NCBI GenBank assembly: GCA_028293125.1
Contig: JAQGPJ010000105.1
Coordinates: forward strand, 150,652-214,651
Direction of reading: 5' to 3'
Length of the DNA stretch: 64,000 nucleotides
Origin: Verrucomicrobiales bacterium
Lineage (GTDB): Bacteria; Verrucomicrobiota; Verrucomicrobiia; Verrucomicrobiales; V1-33
Below, piece by piece: positions 1 to 10,790 of the stretch. The number at the start of each line of letters is the position of its first letter. Position 1 is the first letter of the stretch. A program made the translations under genes and the position numbers. Under the pieces are notes generated by a model, which made no database searches, was not told where the DNA came from, and worked only from the letters and a program-made list of their open reading frames with translations.

Positions 1-996
1 TCCAAAACCAACGGAGGCACGGCCGCCGGCACCCACCCACTGGCTTCGGATGCGCAACCCTCCCGCTCACCGATTCTAGAACGGCTGGCGGAAATTCCGG
101 AAGAAGCCGTCTGGCTGGCCTCCCAGAAATCCGAGCGCACCCGCCACCCCTACAGGACCGACGTTCACGCCTTCATGCGGCTGCTGGGCATGAGCTCCTC
201 CGACCAGCTGCGCGGCACCACGCACCGCGAAATCGTTTTCTGGGAAAACCACATGCGCGAAATCAAAGGCTTGGAGAATTCCACCGTCCGACGGCGGCTA
301 GCCGCTCTGTCCAGCCTGTTCCGACACTTGGTCCGGCACCGACATATGGAGAAAAACCCTGCCGCCGAAGTCCGGCGGCCCTCGGTCAACCGCCGGGAAG
401 GCTCCACTCCGGCGTTCTCCAAAGAGGAAGCCCGGAAAATTCTGGATGCTCCCGATGCGGGCACCTTTGTTGGACTGCGCAACCGCGCCCTGCTCGCCAT
501 CGGATTTCAGGCGGGATTGCGGCGCTCCGAAATCGCACACCTTTGCGTGGGTGATTTTTACACTGACCGTGGGTTTGCGAGTCTCAGAATTATGCGCAAG
601 GGCGGCAAAAAGGGTGCTTTGGCCATTCATCCCAACTGCGCCTAGCGTATTCAGGAGTATCTGGCGACTGCGGAACACGCGACCGACACCGATGCTCCCA
701 TGTTCCTGCCGGAGAGCAACAACCGGCATGCGCGGGAAAAGCTGCGCCATATGGACCCAGACACCGTGGACCGGATTCTGAAACGCCATGTGGAGGCGCT
801 TGGCATCGGTGATGGGACCACCCGTTACTCGGCGCATTCCATGCGGGCCACCTTCATCACCACCGCTTTGGATTCAGGCTCGCCGTTGGAGCATGTGCAG
901 CGGGCCGCCGGACACGCGGACCCCGCCACCACCAAGCTGTACGACCGGCGCGGATATTCGCCGGAAAAAAGCGCCAGTTTCTTCGCCAATTACTAA
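1..996 (+). pseudogene. tyrosine recombinase/integrase, interrupted by in-frame TAG, 5' end outside window
   Basis: One reading frame is open from the first base to the stop at 994-996 except for a single TAG at 643-645. Upstream is a SAM-like N-terminal DNA-binding domain. Downstream is a phage-integrase catalytic domain with the expected residues: the first Arg in GLRRSEIAHL (codon at 520), Lys in the KGGKKG loop, HSMR (His codon at 835), the second His in GHADP and a Tyr in KLYDRR. TAG lies between the first Arg/Lys and the HxxR box, so normal termination gives an inactive product. No frameshift is visible, so decay is recent, or TAG is a sequence error or is read through. XerC/D-type chromosomal recombinase or mobile-element integrase cannot be separated here; the adjacent resolvase remnant favours the latter. 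Confidence 0.85.
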
Positions 997-1252
997 AAGC
1001 TAAGTGGCGCGCGCCGTTCCCGTGCTTTTGATGGCGCCATGCCCCGCCGTAGCACACCGCCGTTGCCTCTCCCGTCTTACCGGACGATTATCCGTCAAAG
1101 GCTTACCAATCAATTCCAGTTTTGACGTCTTCAAAGTCACGACTGGTGGAAAAGTGCAAAAGGGTTCCCTTTCGCCCTCATTTTTCTGGTTTCGTAACCC
1201 GTTGATCTTTAACGCCTTGACGTCACGCAAAAGGGTCGTGCAAAATTATCGG

Positions 1253-1559
1253 ATGAAAATCGGGTATGCGCGAGTCTCAACAGACAATCAAAATTTGGAT
1301 CTTCAGCGCCATGCGCTGCAGGCGGCTGGGTGTGTTGGCAGAGTTTGAAAGGGCGTTAATTGCGGAACGTACCTGCGCGGGTATGGCCGCCGCGAAGCGG
1401 CGCGGTATTTACGTTGGCAGACCGAAAAAACTCACCTCTTACCAGCTTGCGCATGCCCACGATTTGATAATGGCAGGAGGCAGGTGGGCGGATGCGGCCG
1501 CTCTGGTAGGCGTCAATGTTTCCACCCTCCGGCGAGCCTTAAAATCCATTGGATCGTAG
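1253..1559 (+). pseudogene. serine recombinase (resolvase/invertase) remnant with internal deletion and frameshift
   Basis: ATG at 1253 begins MKIGYARVSTDNQNLDLQRH, the N-terminus of a resolvase with the catalytic Ser in RVST. At about 1332 the match jumps, in another frame, to LAEFERALIAERTCAGMAAA, which in intact resolvases lies about 80-90 residues further on. A basic linker (GRPKKLT) and a C-terminal helix-turn-helix ending SIGS before the stop at 1557-1559 follow. The middle of the catalytic domain is therefore deleted and the two ends are out of frame. The gene is dead. Together with the upstream integrase it marks an old mobile-element scar. Confidence 0.88.
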
Positions 1560-1839
1560 AGTTAAGAACCCGCTCCACGAAGAGGGGATGCACGGGTGGT
1601 CCTTTCTTCCGGGTGATCATAGAAAAAGGAAAAAGCGTACGCTAAGGGGCTGCAAGACAGCCGCGTAGGATTTCACGCGTTTGGTAGTAAACTTCCCCGT
1701 AGTTTTCGAGTTTTTGGCCATTCGGAGCGTGTTCCTTCCACCATTTCCGGAAATGCGGCAGGAGCCGGGAATAGCCCGTTGCTCCCGACCCCTGCCTGTT
1801 CGGTTTCTTTGGTGAAGAAGAATTAACCAGCCGAAATTT

Positions 1840-2454
1840 TCAAATCCGCCGTCGGCGCAAAAAGCCACCGGCAAGGCCCGCAGCGGCCAGCACGAAGCTT
1901 GATGACTCTGGAATCACACCTGCTACTATCGGGACGCGGGGTTCACTCTCGTAGGCAAACGACAGAATACTGCCCGTTGAAGTGTTGCCAAAAACAAACA
2001 CTTCAACCCATCCATAGTGAATTCCGACCGCACTGGAAAACTGCACTCCCAAATAGGCCGTTTTATCTTCCCACAAGCCCAAACATCCGGCATCCCGGCA
2101 GGACAACAGTCCCGAATATCCCTCATTCCACCGATACAGGCTTTCTGTCGGAAATGAGATTCCTAGTATTTCCCCGGACAAGAAGGCGGCCGCAAAATGG
2201 TTCTGATTGGGCGGCACTGTCGGGATTCCGGCAATACCGCCACTTACAGTCGAGAAGCAAACCAAATCACTCCTTCCGGTTTGAAACGTCAGGTCTGCTA
2301 TGCCGTCCGAATTCAAGTCGAGGTCTCTGTAAACATACTCAGTGGGATTTCCCAGCGTGATGTTTTCAATGTCCACGAAGACGACGGCTGCACTCAAGCG
2401 CTTCACTGCCCCGGCGAGTGTCAGAAATAAAGCAATGATGGAAATCGGTTTCAT
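1840..2454 (-). CDS. PEP-CTERM sorting-domain protein
   Basis: A 204-residue secreted protein. Residues 1-22 are a signal peptide (hydrophobic IIALFLTLAGAV). The C-terminus has the exosortase recognition layout: VIPESS, a hydrophobic helix (FVLAAAGLAGGFL) and a terminal RRRR cluster. Such proteins are cleaved and anchored by an exosortase (EpsH/XrtA family) encoded elsewhere. The middle has a DLNSDGIADL segment resembling a calcium-binding or FG-GAP-type loop. No catalytic motif is seen. It lies downstream of the subtilase on the same strand, separated by 156 bp that contain a long inverted repeat. The classification is firm and the function unknown. Confidence 0.8.
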   Translation of the reverse strand: MKPISIIALFLTLAGAVKRLSAAVVFVDIENITLGNPTEYVYRDLDLNSDGIADLTFQTGRSDLVCFSTVSGGIAGIPTVPPNQNHFAAAFLSGEILGISFPTESLYRWNEGYSGLLSCRDAGCLGLWEDKTAYLGVQFSSAVGIHYGWVEVFVFGNTSTGSILSFAYESEPRVPIVAGVIPESSSFVLAAAGLAGGFLRRRRI

Positions 2455-2515
2455 GCCTCACCTGTAGCACGCATTAGTTCTAATTTATTACATTTTAAAG
2501 TCAACTCATTGATAA

Positions 2516-2572
2516 TAAAACGAGTTACGCGAATTACGCAGGAGTCGTTCAGGAAAGTCATAACTCGTTTTA
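2516..2572. repeat. 12-bp perfect inverted repeat (taaaacgagtta / taactcgtttta)
   Basis: Arms at 2516-2527 and 2561-2572 are exact reverse complements separated by 33 bp. They lie in an AT-rich gap between the subtilase end and the PEP-CTERM start, both on the minus strand. It could be a weak transcript hairpin after the subtilase, an operator pair, or the ends of a tiny mobile element. There is no U-tract, so a normal intrinsic terminator is unlikely. Confidence 0.5.
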
Positions 2573-2610
2573 TATTGAATGATTTATGGATTCGATGTAG
2601 TAAAGTATAA

Positions 2611-5238
2611 TTAGGGCAGTCGCTTAGCTCTCCAAAAACGTCTTCCTTCGCCTGTAGTATTGGACACATTCCCGATGGTTGTTGTTTTGGTGGCAACAAA
2701 ATCACCGGTCAGGTCGGACCATGTTGTCAAATTGATGGAGGATTGCAGGCGATAAGTAGCCCCAACCACCGAGTTCCATGACACGCTATAGGTGTTGACC
2801 CCTGTTCTGGAGATGTCAGTGCAACGGAACTCCGGTTCCGCAGTGGTTTGAATTCCACTGATGATGATGGATACTGGCTGCGGAGCAGTTGCACCGGCGG
2901 CGTTTTTCAGAGTGCCCTTGTGAGTCACGCGCACCGTGAAGCTTTGTCCGGCAGTTGGCGAGGCTACATAGACTTGTTCCACGTTGTCCCGGTCATTGTC
3001 GCCGGAATTAGTGGCGCTGCTCGCCGGTGAAGCCGGATTCAGCTTCCAAGGGAAATGCGTTGTGCCGCCGGTGATGAGTCGCAAATCCAAATCGTTTACG
3101 AGAGCCGCCGTGTTCGCATCCACCGCCTTAGCCGGGACGGTTCCTGCTGGATCCGTCCAACAAATTGTCACCTTGAGCGGCCCTCCCCCCGCAGCACGCA
3201 CCGGAAACTCGATGAAGTCGCTGTTGCTCAGAACTGTTTGTTTAATGTTGCAAAGTGCGGTTCCACTCGCGCCGTGAAGAGTAATTAGCGCTTCGGCGCT
3301 TTTCGTGTTCATCAGGCCCCAGCCGTATCCCTAATCAGGCCCGGCAGCGGGGCCAGCTTCATCCGCCGTGTGAGTCGCAAGACCCTTAAGCGTCGCGGCT
3401 CGAAATGGTGCAGTTGCTCCGACAACATTTTTGTAATGCTGCACCAACAAGTCGAGTGAACCGGTCACCGATGGAGCGGCCATGCTCGTTCCTGAAATGC
3501 TCGTGTATCGATAACCACCGATGGTATCGATGGTCGTGCCGGGGTTGGCTGATGTGTTGTCCCACGCTGAGTAAAGCCCAACCCCATTGGCCGCAATGTC
3601 GGGTTTGACTCGGCCGTCATCGGGTGGCCCGAAGCTGCTGAAATCCGCCGCAGCTACTCCAAGTGCTGAAGTCCATCCGCCTACGATGTCGCCCACGGCA
3701 GCCACCGTCATCGTGTTTTTTGCCACGCCCTGATGCTTTAGCAAATCGTAACCAACTCCCGCCCCATCAACCGGACGTGTTACGCCGGTAGTCCAGATGT
3801 AGGACGTCCCGTTGTAGGCATAATGGTTCACCGGTTGCGCGGCAGGGCCGTTTTCAACACTTGCCGCTTTTCGCTCATTGCCCGCCGCCCAGACCATCAG
3901 ATAATTGGGTGCGTTATAGGCAAGGATGTCCGAACTTTTGCTCTCATTGCTGTAGAAGGCAAACAGATAGTCTTCTGTTCCACTGATTGTTGTGTCGCCA
4001 TACCACGCCCAGTAGGTTATCCCGCCAGCAGTAATCGTATCCCACCCTTGCTTGAATCCGTAACTGTGATTGGACAGCCGCAGGCTGTCCGTGCTGGCCG
4101 CCGTCGTCATCTCTGACAGGTCATTCGTCCAATCGTAGGCATTGAGCAGTGCTGCGCTGGCCATCCCTTTGGCGGAGGCCACAATGCCTTTGGCCATCAT
4201 GGTTCCCGAAACGTGTGTTGGGTGAAACTGAACCCCGAGCGCGCTTGTGCCGTCTTTGTCGGTGATGCGCTGGCCACCATTTGCGAACTCGTTGTGGGGC
4301 ATCAGCACGTCGCCGCCGTCCCACACCCCAATAGTTGTCCCGGAACCATCAAGGCTCAGCCCGATTGAGCCTCCGGAGCGAACCTCATCCGTGGAAATCG
4401 TGTCGGCGGAAACAGTGTTGTTGGTGCTGTAAAATCTAGGGATTCCGTCCACTACATCCACTAAAGATGAAACACGGCCATCAGCTTCCAGCACGTGCTT
4501 GTCGATGTTGGTGCGCTGCGCGAACGCATCCGCCCGCTGTGTCTTGGCTGCATCGATGGCCACGTTATCCACGGCCAGAGTTGCAAGCTTTTGCTGCCCC
4601 TCCCCTTCCACGGTTTCCAACGTTGCCGGAGTTCCATGCTCCGTCGTGAGCGGCGGAATGATGAGCGGGGCCAGTTCCTCCCGCCGCTTGAAAGCCAATA
4701 CCACCGCTTCCTTTTCCGCCGCGATGGCCTGCCGCCTCCCTTCCCTGACCTGCGCGATTTGCTGCTCCTCGGTGAGAAACGGCTCCGCGAACGTGGCGTC
4801 GCGATTTACTAACATTTCATCATAATCGCTCATACCGTCGCCGTCCGTGTCCTTCGTTTTGTCATTCGGGTCGAACTTGTAATTTTGGTCGCGGGATTTC
4901 CAAATGGAAACCTCCAGATCATCCCAGCCGTCCGGGTCGCGCTGGAGTAATTGGAGCTTCGATTCCCTCATGTTTTTGATATACGCCTCCATTTCGGCAT
5001 CCGTAGGGAGCACCACTGGATCCTCCGGCTTCGGAAGATGCGCCACAGCGGCTTCTGCCAGCTTGGCAGATTCCAGCGGGGATTGAGCGGAGGCCTTGGA
5101 CACGAACGCTGCCAATCCGGTGAGGGCCAGAATGAGGATGGGGTGCTTTTTAAGAAAACAACCCACTTTGCCGGAAACAGCGGGAAATGCTCGGGAAATG
5201 CGGCCTGTTTGTGGTAGCTGGGGATGCGGCAGGTTCAT
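2611..5238 (-). pseudogene. S8 subtilisin-like serine protease interrupted by in-frame TAG
   Basis: The start ATG at 5236-5238 precedes a basic/hydrophobic signal (residues about 28-50). A DTDGDGMSDYDE segment resembles a thrombospondin type-3 calcium repeat. The S8 catalytic domain shows Asp in IGVWDGG (about residue 306), His in HPTHVSGTM (about 340) and Ser in SGTSMAAP (about 582). TAG at 3331-3333 ends the product at residue 635. The same frame then continues through GYGWGLMNTKSAEALI, the end of the catalytic fold, and a beta-rich C-terminal domain to the stop at 2611. Termination would leave the triad but remove the last helix of the fold and the secretion/adhesion-type tail. A single base change (TAT or TAC to TAG) explains it. 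It may be a true pseudogene, a sequencing error, or a shortened active form. Confidence 0.85.
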
Positions 5239-5898
5239 GGGGTGGCGTTGCTGGGGTGGCGTTGCTGGGTTGTCCGCTGGAAGGCGGAGGATTTTCTCGT
5301 GAAACGGAAAATATTTTTACTTCAAGACTGACGGTTCAGCCCTTCCCCAGCCTCCCCACATCGCCCTCCACCAGCCAATTTCCCAGCCCTGTCTTTGGAA
5401 ACATCAGCACCGGTCGCGGACAGATCTCCGCTCTGGCCGACGAAGCCAATCCCTCTTGCTGCCATAAGTCGTTTATCGTAAGGAACATACCAAAAGCACA
5501 TCGAAACGCCTAGTTTCAGCGAGGAAAAACCACGGCGGAAAGAGGAACAGGCGAACTCCATGAAGCTGTGCCTCTGTATGATAGCGCAACTCAAAAAGCG
5601 AGAGGAAAATCACATCCCCGAACGAATTCCGTTATTCCGAGGCCAGAAGAAAGCGATAATCCGTCCGCCGATAAAATGGCCGCAGTGGGAATAAGGGACC
5701 GACACAATAATCATTATTGTGCTGGCTGAGATAGGTGGGGCGAGGCCGAGCACCGCTCTTGGCGTGCGATTTATTCCGTCTTCTGTGATCCCTCATGTAA
5801 CCGCCCGAATATGCTAAATTTTCAGCAACTCAAAACTTGCGGGCCGGGCCTCCTGCGGCCACATTGAGTCCCTTCCGCTTCCATTCCGTTCCCCATTT
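5239..5898. other. intergenic region without convincing gene
   Basis: This 660-bp divergent region lies between the subtilase and the next plus-strand gene. Reading all frames gives only short, compositionally random ORFs. The one clear structure is the 17-bp palindrome at 5704-5720. Confidence 0.5.
5704..5720. promoter_or_regulatory. 17-bp palindrome resembling a Fur-family operator
   Basis: acaataat-c-attattgt is a perfect 8-1-8 dyad about 180 bp before the gene at 5899. Its 7-1-7-like geometry and AT-rich core (AATAAT/ATTATT) resemble Fur/Zur boxes. No Fur regulator is in the window, so the assignment rests on shape alone. Confidence 0.35.
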
Positions 5899-7536
5899 AT
5901 GGCTGTGAAACAAATCTACTGGCTTGTCCCCGCTCTGGGCATCACCTACGCCGCAGGATGGTTTTCCCACTGGCCACCGGCTGTGGAGACCGTGAGGAAT
6001 CAGAAACTCACCATGGTGACGGCCACGCCACCGGGCGGCGGCATGACCGCCGGAGCCGCCTCCGCCGCAGGCCCGGCGTATCCGGATCAGCCGCGCGAAA
6101 TCCTTCCCCTCACCTCCCTGGCGGAGATTCTGGAACTGCTGGGGGGGCTCAAGGACGGACCTGATGAGCTGGCCATGATCGACGCGGCGGACCTGCTGCC
6201 CCGGCTGATGGTCACCGATGGAGCCACCATCCGGCGACTGCTGGGGGAAGCGGTCAGCAGTCCGGAGCTGGCGGGGGATTCCGAATTGCACTCCCTGGTG
6301 GCGGGAGGACTGCTGTTCCGCGGGATGATGCTCCATCCCGAGGAGACCGCCGCCTTTGTCCTGTCAAATACGGACAAGTTGAAAGGCATGGAGGATGCGA
6401 CCCCCTTTATCGTGGCCTGGGCGGCAAAATCCAATGCCGGCGCCGCCGAACGGCTCCTGGCCATGATGCCGGAGGAAAGCCGGGATGAGACAGGGGAACT
6501 TCTTCAGAAACTGAAAATGAACGCGGATCCCGCCGCCGCTCTCCGCGCTCCATCGGCCTTTGAGAACCTCGATTCCTCCGAAATCCACAAACTGGCCATC
6601 CGGTGGATGCGGAGCGATGCCCCCGCTCTGCTGGCATGGCGGGCGGCCCTGCCGGAAGGGGACGGGCGCAACGCCGTGGACAGCGCCATTGTGGATTCAG
6701 TGCTCAGGCAGAACCTCGACCCCGCCGCAGCGGAATCCCGTCTGGGTGTGCTGCCGGCGGAGCTGGCGGCCCAGGGACGGCTGAGACTTTTATCACAGGA
6801 TATCTCCGCAGCCATCGCCAAAAAGGAAGGCGATCCGGACTCCGCGGCGCTGAATCCGGCGGAGTACGCCCCCCGGCTGACCCAGCTGCTGGCTCAGGCC
6901 TCCGGCAGCCAGGGCCCAGCCTCCTCCGAGGCCCAGGCCGCGGCCCAGTCGTTAAGCAATGCTTACCGGCAGGAGGGGAAATTCGCTGAAGGAGCCGCCT
7001 GGAGTGCCACTCTGCCCGAGGGGGAAATGCGTGAAAGAGCGGTCGGAGGACTGATTGGCCCATGGGTGGACAAAGATTCCGCAGCGGCATCCGCGTGGAT
7101 TGACAGCCTGCCGGCCGGGAGCCTGCGGGATATGGCGGCCGGGAAGCTGATTGAGAGAATCCAGACGGATGATCCCGTGAACGCCCTCGTCTGGGCGCGG
7201 GCCTTGTCGGATGAATCAAAACGCCGGGACAGTGTCAGCGAAATCTACCGGTCTTGGTTCGCCTTTGATCCCATCGCCGCCAGTCAGGCGGTGCAGAGCC
7301 TGCCAGCCGCCGATCAGCAGTTGCTGCATGTCAAAAAGGCGGAGGATGAACAACCTCAGCGGACAGTTGTCGTTGAGGAAAGGACGGCGGTGAGGGAGAC
7401 AGGTGGAGCGCCTCCGGCCAGCGATACAAAAAAGGAGCAGCATCCAATACCAGCACAGCCAGTTCCTGTTGAGGAGAATGGGTCAGTGGAGGAACCGGAT
7501 CCGTCACCCCCGGCCGAGGAACCGAAGGAGGAGTGA
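5899..7536 (+). CDS. membrane-anchored alpha-helical repeat protein, unknown function
   Basis: A 545-residue protein starting [20 protein letters not shown], a single N-terminal membrane segment that probably anchors it on the outer face of the inner membrane. The body, residues about 60-475, is Ala/Leu-rich helical repeats. The clearest copies, between residues about 360 and 470, carry a recurring pattern of WxxxLPxGxxRxxAxxxLxxxW followed by DPxAAxxW. The last 70 residues are Pro/Glu-rich and disordered. Repeats of this kind are common in uncharacterised verrucomicrobial proteins and suggest a binding scaffold. No enzyme motif is visible. Confidence 0.6.
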   Translation: MAVKQIYWLVPALGITYAAGWFSHWPPAVETVRNQKLTMVTATPPGGGMTAGAASAAGPAYPDQPREILPLTSLAEILELLGGLKDGPDELAMIDAADLLPRLMVTDGATIRRLLGEAVSSPELAGDSELHSLVAGGLLFRGMMLHPEETAAFVLSNTDKLKGMEDATPFIVAWAAKSNAGAAERLLAMMPEESRDETGELLQKLKMNADPAAALRAPSAFENLDSSEIHKLAIRWMRSDAPALLAWRAALPEGDGRNAVDSAIVDSVLRQNLDPAAAESRLGVLPAELAAQGRLRLLSQDISAAIAKKEGDPDSAALNPAEYAPRLTQLLAQASGSQGPASSEAQAAAQSLSNAYRQEGKFAEGAAWSATLPEGEMRERAVGGLIGPWVDKDSAAASAWIDSLPAGSLRDMAAGKLIERIQTDDPVNALVWARALSDESKRRDSVSEIYRSWFAFDPIAASQAVQSLPAADQQLLHVKKAEDEQPQRTVVVEERTAVRETGGAPPASDTKKEQHPIPAQPVPVEENGSVEEPDPSPPAEEPKEE

Positions 7537-7639
7537 CCGGCTTTTGTCTCAATGACAGGGGGCGGCCATGCATCCCTGATCGGGAGCACTGCTTTTTTCA
7601 TGTGGCCCATTGCTATAAACCTGATTTTTGAGGGACAGG

Positions 7640-7904
7640 AGCGGGAGGGGGCGCACACCGTGCAACCGGCGTAGAATTGGGTGAACCGCGTGCCCTCCGC
7701 CGCCAGCCGGTCCAGATGCGGAGTCCGGATTTTCCTCTGACCATAGGAGCCCAGCTCCCGGTAACCCGGATCATCCGCCGGAATCAGGATGATATTGGGA
7801 CGGTCTCCGGCCCGGACCGTGCCAATAGAGACAGGAGAAAAAAACGCCGCTGCCAAGGCAGCCAGCAGCAGCATGATCCGGCTCAGGAGGACACGGGATT
7901 TCAT
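7640..7904 (-). pseudogene. truncated sulfatase, N-terminal stump
   Basis: From ATG at 7902-7904 the minus strand encodes a signal peptide, then a sulfatase N-terminus: [40 protein letters not shown] and CAPSR, where Cys would become formylglycine. Similarity stops right after PSRS at about 7640, leaving roughly 90 of the usual 450-550 residues. The usual LADD is IPADD here. The stump cannot be active. It lies between two plus-strand genes, so it looks like what remains after a deletion or insertion. Confidence 0.85.
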
Positions 7905-8156
7905 CCCGTTTGTTCCACCGCCGCCGATGGGGCAATGGGCACCGGCCCCGTGTTCCCGGCGGCTTGCCGGACGCTGTTTTCCCCCGTCCGGAAATCCACG
8001 GCCACCGTTCCACTCTCCGCTCCCTGTGTCCTGCCGCCGGTTCCCGATTTGGATATTGAATTTTCCTTTTCCCGCCCGCGTGGCATTGGTTAATAGCCGG
8101 GATCCGCAGCCGCCGGCCCGCAGCCCCACCGCCTTTTTTTCGGAACTTTCAAAGCC

Positions 8157-10790
8157 ATGCCCCTCCCGGAAACTCCCCCACCCGCTGATGACAGCCGGAA
8201 TCCAGCGTCGAAAGTTTCGGACCGCGCCGCTTTGGAGGCGGCTCTCGCCGGAGCGGCGGGCCTGCTGGCGGGAAGACTGCTGCTGGGCAAGGGAGCCGGC
8301 TTGGCGGCGGGAGGAGCCGTGATCGCCGCCCGGCTGATCATGGACTGGCAAAAGAGCAAACGCGCCAGCCGGGAGACTTCCCCGACGGGAGACCAGGAGG
8401 CCGCAAAGGAGACGGACAAGATGCAAACCCCGCCGGCTGTCCCTGTGCCCGCTGAGCAATCCTCCACCAGGGAAACCGCAGCGCCGGAGGTTCCCGCAAT
8501 CACTACGGAGTCCGGGGTCACCGAAAAGCCCGTGGAAAGTGCGCACTCCGGGGATTCCTATGTGCCTGTCCCCGGGGAAGCGGACTTCCGGGACACGGAA
8601 CCCTCCGAGGATGAGCCCTTCGTTCTCCTGGAGGATTCCAGCAGCGGGACCAAGGGGGATAATGACAAGGAAAAAGAGATGGAGAGGGAGATGGACACGG
8701 CGGAAATGGAACCGGCTCCGCCCTCCCCTGCGCCGTGGATTGATGGAATCATTCCCGAGGCTCCGCAGGACAAGCCCAGTCCGCTTTTTGAGGAAAACAC
8801 CGCTGGTGAAAACCCCGTTTTTGCTGACATTTTCCAGGAAACCGCCGGTCCGCCCGGGGAATGGAAACCGGAACCGGAATCCGCGCTGCCTGCCGCCACA
8901 CCGGATGGATACACGGCATCCACACCGCTGCCACCTTTCCCGGTCACAAGTCTGGAATTGGAATCGGAACCGGAACCTGAGACGCTGCTCTCCGCCCCTC
9001 CCCGGCCGGCGGACAGCTTCAGCGGCATCGCCGAATTTCCTCTGCTGCCCAACCCTGAATCCTTCAATGGGGAGGAAGCCACTGCTGACGAAAAACCCGC
9101 CCGCCCTCCGGAACCTGTCATTACGGGATTTCCCGTCCTCAGCGAAGACAGTGAGTCCGCAGCACCGGAAGCGACTTCGGCACCTGCCCCGGTCACGCCT
9201 TCAGCATCCCCTGCCCCATCCCTGCCTGCCTTCCCGGAAGTGGCATCGCCGGCTGAATGCACGGAAACCGGCGATTCCATCACGCCCCTGTCGGAGTCCG
9301 TCAAAACAGAGCCCCAGGACCCTCCGGCATCGGAAATCCATGCCAGTCCAGACGCCGGGACAGTGGCGGGAATAATGTCTTTTCCGGAAACCTCCCCGGC
9401 AGTGGATAAGGTTCCTGATTCCGCCGCGCCGGCTTCGGCATCCTCATCCTCATCCGCGCCGGCACCGGAGGAAAAAGGGCCCGGGGAAAATACTCCAACC
9501 GGATTATCCATCGGGAAGCCGGAGGGCGGGGACAAGGATGAGGAGAATTCCGCTCCAGCTGAAGAGAATTTCCTGACAGAATCCAGCGAACCAGGCCCGT
9601 CTGAGCCGACTGCGGATTCACTGCCTGAACCTTCCAATGCTCCAGCTTCGGCCAGCGGATTCGACACTCCGGATCCGCTTTCCGTTTTTGAGGACGAATT
9701 GCCTGAACCGGCACCAGCCTCTATCTCCGGGCCTCTGCTTTCATCCACGCCGCTTCCCTCTCCCATCTCCATCACCGCCGCCCCATCGCCGGTTTCTGAA
9801 AACACTGAAGCTGAAGGGGCTGCTCCGGAGACTCCGGACACCGCTCCGGCGTCCCCCTCACCCCTGCCCGCCCCGGAGACTCGCACCCGTTTTATCAGGC
9901 GGGAGGACGTGGAGGAATTCCAAGCGAAAACCGAATTCAGTCCCGCAGCCCAGGGCCAAAGTGAAGCGGATGAGGATCAGCCCCCGCCTCAACCACTGGC
10001 ACTGCCGGCAGAGTCGGTGACTCCTGGGCGCTCAAGCATTCCGGCACCAACTCCTGAAACTTTCCCCTCCTCAGCAACTCCGATCACAGCGGTCACGGGC
10101 ATCCTTTCCCATCCTCCGCAGCCCGCTGCGGATGAACCAGCGATCGGGTTTGCACGGCCCTCCGTCATTGCCAACGCCCCGGCAATCGCCCCCCACCCGT
10201 TTCCATGCCGGCCACGCCCGGAAAAGCCAGGACCATTGCCGGGCCCGTCCGGCAGTCATACACCGCTCCGGCCGTTGTCCCTTCCAAGACAGCCTGCCGA
10301 GGGGAATCCCCTGGCTGCCGCGTCCGCATCCGCATCCGCACCCACATCCAGTGCCAGTGTCAAAACCCCGGTGCAGCCCGCCCCAGCTCCTCAGGCTGCC
10401 GGTCCCGGGCCGGGCATGGCGGTCAGGGAGCCACAGCAAAACCCGAGCCTTCCTGCCCAAGAGGAGAAGGAGAAGGAAACCTTTATTGCCTCCTGCATCA
10501 CCACGCTGTGCTCCACGCCCGCCGGGCGTTTCACCATTATCCTGATCGTGGCGGCTGTGGCGGCTCTCGCGGTGCTGGTCGTGAAGCAGATTCAGAAGTC
10601 CACCACTCCGGCACGGGCGGGAATGGGCTATGCCGACTCCCTCAGCGTCAGGGTGGCGGCCAGCAGAATATCGCGCGCGGGCATATGGGGATGGGCCAGC
10701 CGCTCCAGCATGGCGTGCATGGCGGTGACCCCGATTTCCCGGCAGGGCTGGCGGACGGTTGTCAGCGGCACCGGCAGCAGCTCGGCGTAG
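8157..10790 (+). CDS. very long Pro/Glu/Ser/Ala-rich membrane protein, unknown; 3' end probably not native
   Basis: The 877-codon frame starts [12 protein letters not shown]. Residues about 22-60 hold a glycine-rich hydrophobic stretch ([22 protein letters not shown]). Residues 80-770 are low-complexity P/E/A/S sequence, surely disordered. A strong membrane helix near residues 795-820 ([18 protein letters not shown]) is followed by [13 protein letters not shown]. The frame then runs about 160 bp into the 3' end of the convergent regulator gene, reading its antisense. The native C-terminus has thus probably been lost or lies near codon 820-825. The role may be envelope spacer or periplasm-spanning, but this is speculative. 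Confidence 0.5.
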   Translation: MPLPETPPPADDSRNPASKVSDRAALEAALAGAAGLLAGRLLLGKGAGLAAGGAVIAARLIMDWQKSKRASRETSPTGDQEAAKETDKMQTPPAVPVPAEQSSTRETAAPEVPAITTESGVTEKPVESAHSGDSYVPVPGEADFRDTEPSEDEPFVLLEDSSSGTKGDNDKEKEMEREMDTAEMEPAPPSPAPWIDGIIPEAPQDKPSPLFEENTAGENPVFADIFQETAGPPGEWKPEPESALPAATPDGYTASTPLPPFPVTSLELESEPEPETLLSAPPRPADSFSGIAEFPLLPNPESFNGEEATADEKPARPPEPVITGFPVLSEDSESAAPEATSAPAPVTPSASPAPSLPAFPEVASPAECTETGDSITPLSESVKTEPQDPPASEIHASPDAGTVAGIMSFPETSPAVDKVPDSAAPASASSSSSAPAPEEKGPGENTPTGLSIGKPEGGDKDEENSAPAEENFLTESSEPGPSEPTADSLPEPSNAPASASGFDTPDPLSVFEDELPEPAPASISGPLLSSTPLPSPISITAAPSPVSENTEAEGAAPETPDTAPASPSPLPAPETRTRFIRREDVEEFQAKTEFSPAAQGQSEADEDQPPPQPLALPAESVTPGRSSIPAPTPETFPSSATPITAVTGILSHPPQPAADEPAIGFARPSVIANAPAIAPHPFPCRPRPEKPGPLPGPSGSHTPLRPLSLPRQPAEGNPLAAASASASAPTSSASVKTPVQPAPAPQAAGPGPGMAVREPQQNPSLPAQEEKEKETFIASCITTLCSTPAGRFTIILIVAAVAALAVLVVKQIQKSTTPARAGMGYADSLSVRVAASRISRAGIWGWASRSSMACMAVTPISRQGWRTVVSGTGSSSA

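Noticed and set aside
8558..9886. 442-codon antisense frame in the low-complexity gene
   Set aside because: Both strands are open because of the repetitive Pro/Glu/Ser composition. The plus frame has membrane segments and a natural start; the antisense has neither.
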